The notes beneath the pieces were generated by a model. The model was not told the origin of the DNA, did not search any database, and worked only from the letters and a program-made list of their open reading frames with translations. From contig CAISHQ010000115.1 in the NCBI GenBank assembly GCA_903885195.1, forward strand, positions 1 through 35,602: a DNA stretch of 35,602 bases, read 5' to 3'. A program made the position numbers and the translations under genes. The stretch is from an uncultured Pseudomonadota bacterium. GTDB lineage: Bacteria > Pseudomonadota > Gammaproteobacteria > Steroidobacterales > Steroidobacteraceae. Below, one piece after another: positions 24,418-31,811 of this stretch (positions are counted from its first letter, which is position 1; the number at the start of each line of letters is the position of its first letter).

Positions 24418-25611
24418 ATGAGCAACATCGAAGAATTCCGTCTCGAGACCCGGCAATGGCTCGAGACCCACTGCCCCGCCTCGCTGCGAACGCCGATGTC
24501 CGAGCGCGAAGTCGTTTGGGGTGGGCGCAACGCCACCTTCCCCTCGGACGACGCGCAGCGCTGGCTGCAGGCCATGGGGGAGCGCGGCTGGACGGCCCCC
24601 ACATGGCCCAGAAGTTATGGCGGCGGCGGACTGACCGCGGAGCAAAACGCCGTGCTGCAGGAGGAACTGCGTCGCATCAAGGCGCGCCCGCCGCTCTACT
24701 CTTTCGGACTGTGGATGTTCGGCCCGGTGCTGCTCGAGTTCGGCAGCGAGGAACAGAAACAACGATTCCTTCCACCGATCGTTCGCGGCGAAACTCGCTG
24801 GTGCCAGGGCTACTCAGAGCCGGGCGCAGGATCGGATCTGGCCTCGCTCGCCACACGATGCGAAGACCACGGCGAGCATTTCCTGATCAACGGCCAGAAG
24901 ATCTGGACGAGTTACGCCAATCTCGCCGACTGGATGTTCTGTCTCGTGCGCACCGACACGCGCACCAAACATGGCGGCATCTCCTTCGTCGTGTTTGACA
25001 TGCGCACGGCGGGCGTGGAAACACGACCTATTCGCCTGATCTCGGGCGACTCGCCGTTCTGCGAAACGTTTCTGACCGACGTGCGCGTACCGAAAGACCA
25101 GCTCATCGGACCGCTCAACGGCGGCTGGGAGATCGCCAAACGTCTGTTGATGCACGAGCGGACCAATATTTCCGCCGAAGCGTTCGGCAACGCGGCGGGA
25201 CTCGATCTCATCGAGACGGCCCGGCAGTTTGTGGGCTTGCGCGAGGGCGTGCTGGCCAACACAGACCTGCGTGCACGCATTGCACGCCACCGCATGCGTG
25301 ACGAAGCCTTTCGACTCGCGGTGCAACAGGCGCGAACGGGGCACGGGCGCAGCAGCAGTGCCGCAACCTCAGCCCTCGCCTCAAGCTTCAAGGTCGCCGC
25401 CGCGTCGCTCAATCAGGAGCGCTGCGAGCTGCTTCTCGAGTGCCTCGGTCACGAGGGCCTTGGCTGGGAGGGCGAAGGATTCTCGACCGACGCCTTGCGA
25501 GCGACTCGCCATTGGCTGCGCTCCAAGGGCAACTCCATCGAGGGCGGCACGACCGAAATTAACCTCAACGTGATCGCCAAGCGGGTGCTGGGCCTGCCGG
25601 ATCCGGTCTGA
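24418..25611 (+). CDS. Acyl-CoA dehydrogenase, alpha-type subunit of a heteromeric enzyme
   Basis: This 397-residue protein begins MSNIEEFRLETRQWLETHCPA and has WPRSYGGGGLTAEQNAVLQEEL, YSEPGAGSDLASL (flavin site), INGQKIWTSYANLADWMFCL, ERTNIS and the end motif SIEGGTTEINLNVIAKRVLGLP. The GEGT Glu of ordinary enzymes is Gly here (EGGTTE); in steroid side-chain enzymes of this branch the base is supplied from another helix. Those enzymes (for example mycobacterial FadE26/27 and FadE28/29) are alpha2beta2 heterotetramers encoded by adjacent genes. The next gene, 15 bases downstream, looks like the matching beta-type subunit. Likely role: desaturation of a bulky acyl-CoA. The gene may have its own leaderless promoter. 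Confidence 0.9.
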   Translation: MSNIEEFRLETRQWLETHCPASLRTPMSEREVVWGGRNATFPSDDAQRWLQAMGERGWTAPTWPRSYGGGGLTAEQNAVLQEELRRIKARPPLYSFGLWMFGPVLLEFGSEEQKQRFLPPIVRGETRWCQGYSEPGAGSDLASLATRCEDHGEHFLINGQKIWTSYANLADWMFCLVRTDTRTKHGGISFVVFDMRTAGVETRPIRLISGDSPFCETFLTDVRVPKDQLIGPLNGGWEIAKRLLMHERTNISAEAFGNAAGLDLIETARQFVGLREGVLANTDLRARIARHRMRDEAFRLAVQQARTGHGRSSSAATSALASSFKVAAASLNQERCELLLECLGHEGLGWEGEGFSTDALRATRHWLRSKGNSIEGGTTEINLNVIAKRVLGLPDPV

Positions 25612-25626
25612 GCAGGAGTTCACGTC

Positions 25627-26763
25627 ATGTCGATGACCCCAGACCAGCAAATGCTCGAAGACACTGCGCGGCAATTCTTTGCCGAGCGATCGCCTCCGGG
25701 CGCAGTGCGCGCCAACCGGACCGCCGGACGCTCGTTCGATCCCACCCTCTGGCAGCAGATCGGTGAACTCGGGTTCTCCGGCGCGCTCATCCCGGAAAGC
25801 CACGGTGGCTCAGGTATCGGCTATCGTGGACTCGGCCTTGTGCTCGAGGCCGCGGGCCGTACGCTGTGTGCCTCGCCACTGCTGCAGAGCAGCTTCATCG
25901 GGGCGGCGGCCGTGCTGCGACACGGCAGCGCAGCGCAGCAGGCGAGCCTGCTGCCGCGCATCGCTATGGGCGAACTCACGCTGGCCTTGGCGGTGGATGA
26001 AACGCCACATCACCACCCGGAAAACACCCGCACGGTCGCCCGACACGTCGATGGCGGTTGGGTGCTCAATGGACGCAAGCGTTTCGTCGCCGACGGCGAC
26101 AGCGCCTCACTGCTACTGACGCTGGCACGCATCGACACGGCGGGCGCCGAGTCCGACGCGTTGCGCTGGTTTCTGGTGCCGTCCGCAACGGCGGGCGTCA
26201 CACGTCAACGTCTTCACACCGTCGATGGCGAAGGCTTTGCCGACATCGAGTTCGCCGCGGTTGACCTCGGCGCGGATGCAGCACTGGGCACGGCAAGCCC
26301 GACGTCGTGGCAGGATGTTCTCGATGTCGCCTGCATTGCCCTCGCGAGCACCATGCAGGGCTCAGCGGAAGCAGCGCTCGCGCTGACTCTCGACCATCTG
26401 AAGACCCGCACTCAGTTCGGCCAGCTGATCGGCAGCTTTCAATCCTTGCAGCATCGCGTCGCGCGGCTGCATGTGGATCTGCAGCTGGCGCGTGCCGCCG
26501 TCACGGGCGCACTCGACGAACTCGATGCTCGCGGACACGTGACTGCAGACCCGCGCCTGCATCGACTGGCCTCGCTCTGCAAAGCGCTCTGCGGCGACGC
26601 CTTGCACGATGTGTCGAATGAGACCGTGCAGCTGCACGGGGGCATCGGCATGACCGACGTGCACGACAGCGGCTTGTTTCTGAAGCGCGCGCGCGTGCTT
26701 GAGACGCTGTATGGGACAAGCAGCCATCATCGCGACCGCTACGCGCGTCTCGCCGGGATCTAG
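25627..26763 (+). CDS. Acyl-CoA dehydrogenase, beta-type (non-catalytic) subunit
   Basis: This 378-residue partner has the degenerate features expected of the second subunit. The flavin-site strand is eroded (LALAVDETPHHHPENT instead of a TEP.AGSD motif) and the C-terminus has QLHGGIGMTDVHDSGLFLKRARVLETLYG followed by TSSHHRDR, with no catalytic Glu. FGQLIGSFQSLQHRVARLHVDLQLAR is well kept, consistent with a role in binding the FAD across the subunit interface. An AGGAGTT site lies seven bases before the ATG. It follows the alpha-type gene by 15 bases and its stop is one base from the TonB-dependent receptor start. Confidence 0.88.
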   Translation: MSMTPDQQMLEDTARQFFAERSPPGAVRANRTAGRSFDPTLWQQIGELGFSGALIPESHGGSGIGYRGLGLVLEAAGRTLCASPLLQSSFIGAAAVLRHGSAAQQASLLPRIAMGELTLALAVDETPHHHPENTRTVARHVDGGWVLNGRKRFVADGDSASLLLTLARIDTAGAESDALRWFLVPSATAGVTRQRLHTVDGEGFADIEFAAVDLGADAALGTASPTSWQDVLDVACIALASTMQGSAEAALALTLDHLKTRTQFGQLIGSFQSLQHRVARLHVDLQLARAAVTGALDELDARGHVTADPRLHRLASLCKALCGDALHDVSNETVQLHGGIGMTDVHDSGLFLKRARVLETLYGTSSHHRDRYARLAGI

Positions 26764-26764
26764 C

Positions 26765-29170
26765 ATGCTGCGCCCGATCACCCTCATCAGCTGCGTCATC
26801 GCAGCCGCTATCGCCGCGCCCGGCAAAGCGCAGGAGACGGAACTCGAAGAGGTCGTGATCAGCGGCCAACGACAACCCGGTGCGGTGGTCGGCGACATAC
26901 CCCCCGACGTGCAGTTGTCGGCCCAGGAAATCCGCGCACTCGGTGTCAGTAACGTCAGCGAACTGCTGCAGGCACTCGCGCCCGTCCTCGGCACCTCGCA
27001 GGGTCGCGGCGGCGAGCGACCTGTGGTGCTGCTGAACGGCGCCCGCATCAGCGGGTTCAACGAGATCCGCGATCTGCCGTCCGAAGCTATCTTACGCACC
27101 GACATCCTGCCCGAGGAGGTGGCCCTCAAATACGGCTACCGCGCAACGCAACGCGTGGTGAATATCGTGCTGCGACCTCGGTTCCGATCGATAACTGCCG
27201 AAGCCGGTGCGCAAAGTTCAAGTGCTGGCGGGCGCGATGGCGCAGATCTCTCAGGCGGACTGCTGCGCGTGCAACGCGACGATCGACTGCAACTCGATTT
27301 GAAACTGCAACGGAGCGACGAGTTGCTCGAGAGCCAACGCAACGTCCAACAAGTGTCGACAGCCCCGGACGCTACGGGAACTGGCGCAGACCGCACGCTG
27401 CTTCCCGCCGTCGAGCAGTGGAGCGCCAATGCGGTGTGGGCGAAGCCGCTGCGCGAAGGCTTGACGGTGACCCTCAATGCAACGCTGGATGCCGCCGAGC
27501 GCGACTCGCTGTTGGGACTGTCACCCGCGCCACTTGCGCAGGCTATTCGGCGCACGACCGAAACCCAAGATCTGCACCTCGGTGGCTTGGTCAATGGCGC
27601 CACAGGCGGCTGGCGCTGGTCGGCCATCGTCAACGCCGATCGCCGCGACGTCACCACCCTGACGCGCATCGAGGGCGGCAATACGTCTCGACAACGCAAC
27701 GACGAAGCATCGGCGGAACTGCTCGTGACGGGAACGGCCTTCACACTCCCCGCGGGCGAAGCGCTGCTCAATACCCGACTGGGCCTCGACACCCAGGACG
27801 TCACCTCGACCTCGCGCCGTGCAGGAATCGATCGCGAAACGGCACTGACACGCGATCGACAGGACCTGCGCGCCAGCCTCGATATGCCGCTGACGCGTCG
27901 CGCCGACGCGCCACGGCTCGGCAATCTGTCGCTCAACGTCAATGCCGCACGCGAGTGGCTCTCCGACTATTCCGCCCAGGATACGCGCGGTGCGGGAATC
28001 AGCTGGGCGCCGCTCGATCGCTTTCGACTGCTCGCGTCCCACTCGATCGAGGATGGCGCGCCTGAGACGCGGCAACTGGCGGCGCCCGTGCTCACCACAC
28101 CCGGCGTGCGTGTATTCGATTACCTGCGCGGTGAGACCGTGCAGGTTGCGCTCATCGACGGCGGCAACCCGCTGCTGCGCGCGGACCGTCGCGAGGTGAG
28201 CAAACTCGCCTTGACGCTGCGTCCGTTCGACAGCCGCGACGTGACCCTGACCTCCACCTATCTGCGCTCGACGCTGCAGGACAGCATCAGCAACCTACCC
28301 CAGGCGACTGCAGAGGTGGCAGCCGCGTTTCCCGAGCGCTTCGTACGTGATGCGAGCGGTCGATTGCTCGTGGTCGATTCGCGCCCGATCAACTTGGCAG
28401 AGCGTGAGCGTGAAGACCTGCGGACCACGCTGAGTTTCAGCTTGCCTTGGGGACCGCAGCCGGAGCCCCCGTTTGGCAACCGAGGTCAGCGTCCCGCAGG
28501 AATCACACCCGCTGCAGGTCCGCCTCCCGCGGCTGGCGCGCCTCCCGCTGCCGGAGCGACAGCCTCTGCAAGTGCACCTCCCGCGCAGGCGAGCGCGGTC
28601 GATGAAGCCGCGCGGCGCGCCCGGATGGAAGCGATGGGCGCCCGCATGCTGGGCTTTGCGCGTCGCGGCAATCTGCAACTGTCGCTCGCGCACACCCTGC
28701 GCCTGAGCGATACCGCGAGGCTCGCCGCAGGCCAGCGATCGCTCGATCTGCTGAATGGCGACGTGCTGAGCGAGTCGACCGCCCTGCCGAAACAGGAATG
28801 GGAACTGCAGTTCGGCGGCGCCCGCAACGGCTTCGGCGGTCGACTGATCGTCCAGTGGCGAGAAGCGGCGCGCGCGCGCAGTGCGGGCAGCGACCTTGAG
28901 TTCGCCGACTTCACCACCGTCAATCTGCGGCTGTTCGCAGACCTCGGTCTGCAGCCGCTCGCTCGCGAACATCCCTGGATGCGCGGCGTTCGGGTGTCGC
29001 TCGTGGTCAACAACATGCTTGACGACAAGCCACAAGTTCGCCGTGCCGATGGCAGTACACCGGTAAATTTCCAACCCGATCTGCTTGATCCGCTCGGTCG
29101 CAACCTCAGGTTGACCGTGCGCAAGTTCTTTTTCCCCACGGGTCGCGCGCCGGAGCGCGGGCTGCGATAA
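26765..29170 (+). CDS. Atypical TonB-dependent receptor with a Pro/Ala-rich insert
   Basis: This 801-residue protein has a signal peptide (1-23, ending GKAQ), a TonB box-like LEEVVISGQ and a plug domain (about 45-145; SAQEIRALGVSNVSELLQALAP, RPVVLLNGARISG, LRTDILPEEVALKYGY). A long beta-rich region then ends NLRLTVRKFFFPTG with about eight extra residues. The plug lacks the usual RG..L.V.IDG wording, and residues about 578-612 form a low-complexity stretch rich in Pro, Ala and Gly (PAAGPPPAAGAPPAAGA). It probably brings the pathway substrate across the outer membrane. The ATG lies one base after the dehydrogenase stop; a longer frame inside that gene was rejected. The assignment to the receptor family is solid, the ligand is not known. 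Confidence 0.85.
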   Translation: MLRPITLISCVIAAAIAAPGKAQETELEEVVISGQRQPGAVVGDIPPDVQLSAQEIRALGVSNVSELLQALAPVLGTSQGRGGERPVVLLNGARISGFNEIRDLPSEAILRTDILPEEVALKYGYRATQRVVNIVLRPRFRSITAEAGAQSSSAGGRDGADLSGGLLRVQRDDRLQLDLKLQRSDELLESQRNVQQVSTAPDATGTGADRTLLPAVEQWSANAVWAKPLREGLTVTLNATLDAAERDSLLGLSPAPLAQAIRRTTETQDLHLGGLVNGATGGWRWSAIVNADRRDVTTLTRIEGGNTSRQRNDEASAELLVTGTAFTLPAGEALLNTRLGLDTQDVTSTSRRAGIDRETALTRDRQDLRASLDMPLTRRADAPRLGNLSLNVNAAREWLSDYSAQDTRGAGISWAPLDRFRLLASHSIEDGAPETRQLAAPVLTTPGVRVFDYLRGETVQVALIDGGNPLLRADRREVSKLALTLRPFDSRDVTLTSTYLRSTLQDSISNLPQATAEVAAAFPERFVRDASGRLLVVDSRPINLAEREREDLRTTLSFSLPWGPQPEPPFGNRGQRPAGITPAAGPPPAAGAPPAAGATASASAPPAQASAVDEAARRARMEAMGARMLGFARRGNLQLSLAHTLRLSDTARLAAGQRSLDLLNGDVLSESTALPKQEWELQFGGARNGFGGRLIVQWREAARARSAGSDLEFADFTTVNLRLFADLGLQPLAREHPWMRGVRVSLVVNNMLDDKPQVRRADGSTPVNFQPDLLDPLGRNLRLTVRKFFFPTGRAPERGLR

Positions 29171-29210
29171 TGCCGGGCGTTCGTCAGCCCCTTTGCTCGC
29201 AGGTCCACGC

Positions 29211-30401
29211 ATGCTCGAAACACTCAGCGCTGTTCCTCCAGATCCGATCCTCGGCGTTAGCGCCGCCTTCCAGAAAGACAATTCGCCGCTGAAAATCGAC
29301 CTTGGGGTCGGCGTGTACAAGGACGAAGCGGGCAAGACGCCCATCCCGCGTGCGGTGAAGCGGGCCGAGCAGGAACTTCTGGCGGCCCAGAGCACCAAGT
29401 CCTATCTCAGTCCGGTGGGCCATCCCGGTTTCAACGCCCAGGTGGCCGAACTCACGCTGGGTTCGGATCTGGCGGGTCGGAGGGGCGAACTCGCGCTAGC
29501 GCAGGCGCCGGGGGGCAGCGGCGCACTGCGGCTCGGGGCGAGCCTGCTGCAACTGGCGCGTCCAGGATCCACGGTTCACGTCAGCGACCCCACTTGGGCC
29601 AACCACATCCCGTTGCTCGGCGGTGCGGGCTTGAAGCTCGCCACCTACCCGTACTACTCGGCCGAGCGCAACGCCCTCGATTTCGAAGGCATGATGAAGA
29701 GCCTCGACTCGTTGCCAGCCGGCGAAGTCGTGCTGCTACACGCCTGCTGTCACAACCCGACCGGTCAGGATCTCGATCCCTCGCAGTGGGCCGCCGTCGC
29801 CGAGGTGCTCGCGCGGCGTCGACTGATCCCCTTCCTCGACATGGCCTATCACGGGCTAGGCGAAGACCTCGATCGCGATGCCGCCTCCGTCAGGCTCATC
29901 GCCAAGGCCGTGCCCGAACTGCTGATCGCCGTGTCCTGCTCGAAGAACTTCGGTATCTACCGCGAACGCACGGGCCTGCTAGCAGTGCTGTGTCACGGCT
30001 CGGCGCAGGCCGGCATCGTCACCGGCCACCTCGGCCGAGCCGCCCGAACGCTGTGGTCCATGCCACCCGATTCCGGCGCAGCCATCGTCGACCGCGTGCT
30101 GTCCCAGCCCGAGTTGCGTCAGGACTGGATGACCGAGCTCACCCACATGGCCCAGCGCATCAACGGTCTGCGCACTCTGCTGGCCGACAAGCTGAGCGCA
30201 GCCACCGACACGGACTTCGGCTGGATCAAACAGCAGCGCGGCATGTTCTCGCGCCTGCCGCTGTCGCCCGAACAGGTGGCGAAGGTACGCGATCAGCACC
30301 ACATCTACATGACGCCCGATGCGCGCATCAACGTCGCAGGGGTCAGCCCGAGCACTATCGATTACCTCGCCACATCACTTGCCACGGAGTTGCGTCGATG
30401 A
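29211..30401 (+). CDS. Aromatic/aspartate-type class I aminotransferase
   Basis: This 396-residue PLP enzyme has the AspC/TyrB layout: GVGVYKDEAGKTPIPRAVK, SYLSPVGHPGFN, TWANH, HACCHNPTGQDLDPSQW (Asn182), FLDMAYHGLGEDLDRDA (Asp210, Tyr213) and SCSKNFGIYRERTG with the PLP lysine at Lys245. It transfers the amino group between aromatic amino acids or aspartate and 2-oxoglutarate. Sequence alone does not decide between TyrB- and AspC-like specificity, so no symbol is given. The ATG follows an AGG at a fair distance; six codons upstream in the same frame are unlikely to be used. Its stop overlaps the next aminotransferase gene by four bases. Confidence 0.9.
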   Translation: MLETLSAVPPDPILGVSAAFQKDNSPLKIDLGVGVYKDEAGKTPIPRAVKRAEQELLAAQSTKSYLSPVGHPGFNAQVAELTLGSDLAGRRGELALAQAPGGSGALRLGASLLQLARPGSTVHVSDPTWANHIPLLGGAGLKLATYPYYSAERNALDFEGMMKSLDSLPAGEVVLLHACCHNPTGQDLDPSQWAAVAEVLARRRLIPFLDMAYHGLGEDLDRDAASVRLIAKAVPELLIAVSCSKNFGIYRERTGLLAVLCHGSAQAGIVTGHLGRAARTLWSMPPDSGAAIVDRVLSQPELRQDWMTELTHMAQRINGLRTLLADKLSAATDTDFGWIKQQRGMFSRLPLSPEQVAKVRDQHHIYMTPDARINVAGVSPSTIDYLATSLATELRR

Positions 30402-31768
30402 ACGCCTCACCTTCCATGATCGCCGAGGGCGGAGAAGAGGCCCTGCGCGCCTGGTGGATGCCCTTCACCCACAATCGTTACTTCAAGGCTCACCCGCGTC
30501 TGATCGCCTCGGCTTCCGGCGCCTATTACTCGCTGGTCGATGGCCGCCGGGTGTTCGACGGCCTGTCGGGACTGTGGTGTTGCCCGCTCGGCCACTCGCC
30601 CGCCGGCGTGGTCAAGGCGGTGCAAGAGCAGGTCGCTACACTCGATTTCGCACCGAGCTTCCAGATGGGTCATCCGGCGGCGTTTTCTTTGGCCAGTCGA
30701 CTCGTGAAGCTGGCGGGTCGGCCGCGCGATCGGGTGTTCTTCGTGAACTCGGGCTCGGAGGCCGTAGACACCGCGCTCAAGGTTGCGGTCGCTTACCACC
30801 GTGCTCGTGGCGAGGCCTCGCGTACACGCATCATCGGCCGTGAGCGCGCCTACCACGGCGTCGGTATGGGTGGCATTTCGGTGGGCGGCATTCCGGCCAA
30901 CCGCAAGATGTTCGCGCCGCTGATGATCCCGGGCGTGGATCATCTGCCTCACACCTTCGACACGAGCAAGATGGGCTATTCACGTGGCCAGCCCGACTGG
31001 GGCCTGCATCTGGCGGACGAACTCGAGCGCATCGTCGCCCTGCACGATGCGAGCAACATCGCCGCGGTCATCGTCGAGCCGATGCAGGGGTCGACCGGCG
31101 TGATCGTGCCGCCAAAGGGTTACCTCGCCCGCTTGCGCGAAATCTGCAGCAAGCATGGCATCCTGCTGATTTTCGACGAGGTCATCACGGGCTTCGGGCG
31201 TCTCGGCACGCCATTCGCAGCCGATTTCTTTGACGTCAAGCCGGACATGATCACTTTTGCCAAAGCCGTCAACAATGCGGCTGTACCGCTCGGCGGCGTC
31301 ATGGTCGATGAGTCCATCCACGACGCGTTCATGAACGGCCCCGAGCACCTGATCGAGTTCTTTCACGGCTACACCTACTCGGGTCACCCGCTCGGCATCG
31401 CCGCCGCACACGCCACGCTCGACGAACTCGCACCGACAGGCGCCGCGCCCAACGCAGGCCTCATCGGGCAGGCGGCGGCGCTCACTCCCGTGCTCGAGGA
31501 CGCCATCCACAGCCTGCGTGGCGAACCGCTGGTCACCGATATCCGTAACCTGGGTCTCGCTGCGGCCATCGACGTGGCGCCGATCGCTGGCAAACCGGCA
31601 TTGCGCGCCTTCCAGGTGTTCGAACAGGCACTGAACCGCGGCCTGATGTTGCGCTTCACGGGAGAAACGCTGGCCCTCGCGCCGCCGTTCATCTCGAGCG
31701 AGCGCGAGGTTCGCGACGCCGTCGAAGCCTTGCGCGAATCGCTGCGAGCGACTGCTGCACTGAACTGA
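30398..31768 (+). CDS. Class III omega-aminotransferase (beta-alanine:pyruvate type)
   Basis: This 456-residue PLP enzyme has WWMPFTHNRYFK at the N-terminus, VFFVNSGSEAVDTALK (cofactor phosphate loop), AYHGVGMGG, IVEPMQGSTGV, LIFDEVITGFGRLG (Asp260 binding the PLP ring) and TFAKAVNNAAVPLGGV with the PLP lysine at Lys289. The opening WMPFT.NR.FK and the overall length match omega-amino acid:pyruvate transaminases. The ATG overlaps the previous stop (ATGA); a much longer frame that starts inside the previous gene is an artefact of GC-rich coding. Together the two enzymes could pass amino groups through a common keto acid, but no pathway is evident. Confidence 0.9.
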   Translation: MNASPSMIAEGGEEALRAWWMPFTHNRYFKAHPRLIASASGAYYSLVDGRRVFDGLSGLWCCPLGHSPAGVVKAVQEQVATLDFAPSFQMGHPAAFSLASRLVKLAGRPRDRVFFVNSGSEAVDTALKVAVAYHRARGEASRTRIIGRERAYHGVGMGGISVGGIPANRKMFAPLMIPGVDHLPHTFDTSKMGYSRGQPDWGLHLADELERIVALHDASNIAAVIVEPMQGSTGVIVPPKGYLARLREICSKHGILLIFDEVITGFGRLGTPFAADFFDVKPDMITFAKAVNNAAVPLGGVMVDESIHDAFMNGPEHLIEFFHGYTYSGHPLGIAAAHATLDELAPTGAAPNAGLIGQAAALTPVLEDAIHSLRGEPLVTDIRNLGLAAAIDVAPIAGKPALRAFQVFEQALNRGLMLRFTGETLALAPPFISSEREVRDAVEALRESLRATAALN

Positions 31769-31811
31769 GCGTGCCGCCTCGATCGCCGCCGACGCGGCGC
31801 TCGGCGTGCAC

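Noticed and set aside
29594-30397. N-terminal extension of the omega-aminotransferase by 268 codons
   Set aside because: It overlaps the class I aminotransferase in another frame; the ATG at 30398 overlaps the upstream stop and begins the family sequence.
31784-31799. Hairpin CGCCGC-CGAC-GCGGCG between the omega-aminotransferase and the antiporter as a terminator
   Set aside because: The stem is short and followed by no T tract on either strand; GC-rich hairpins like this are common here.
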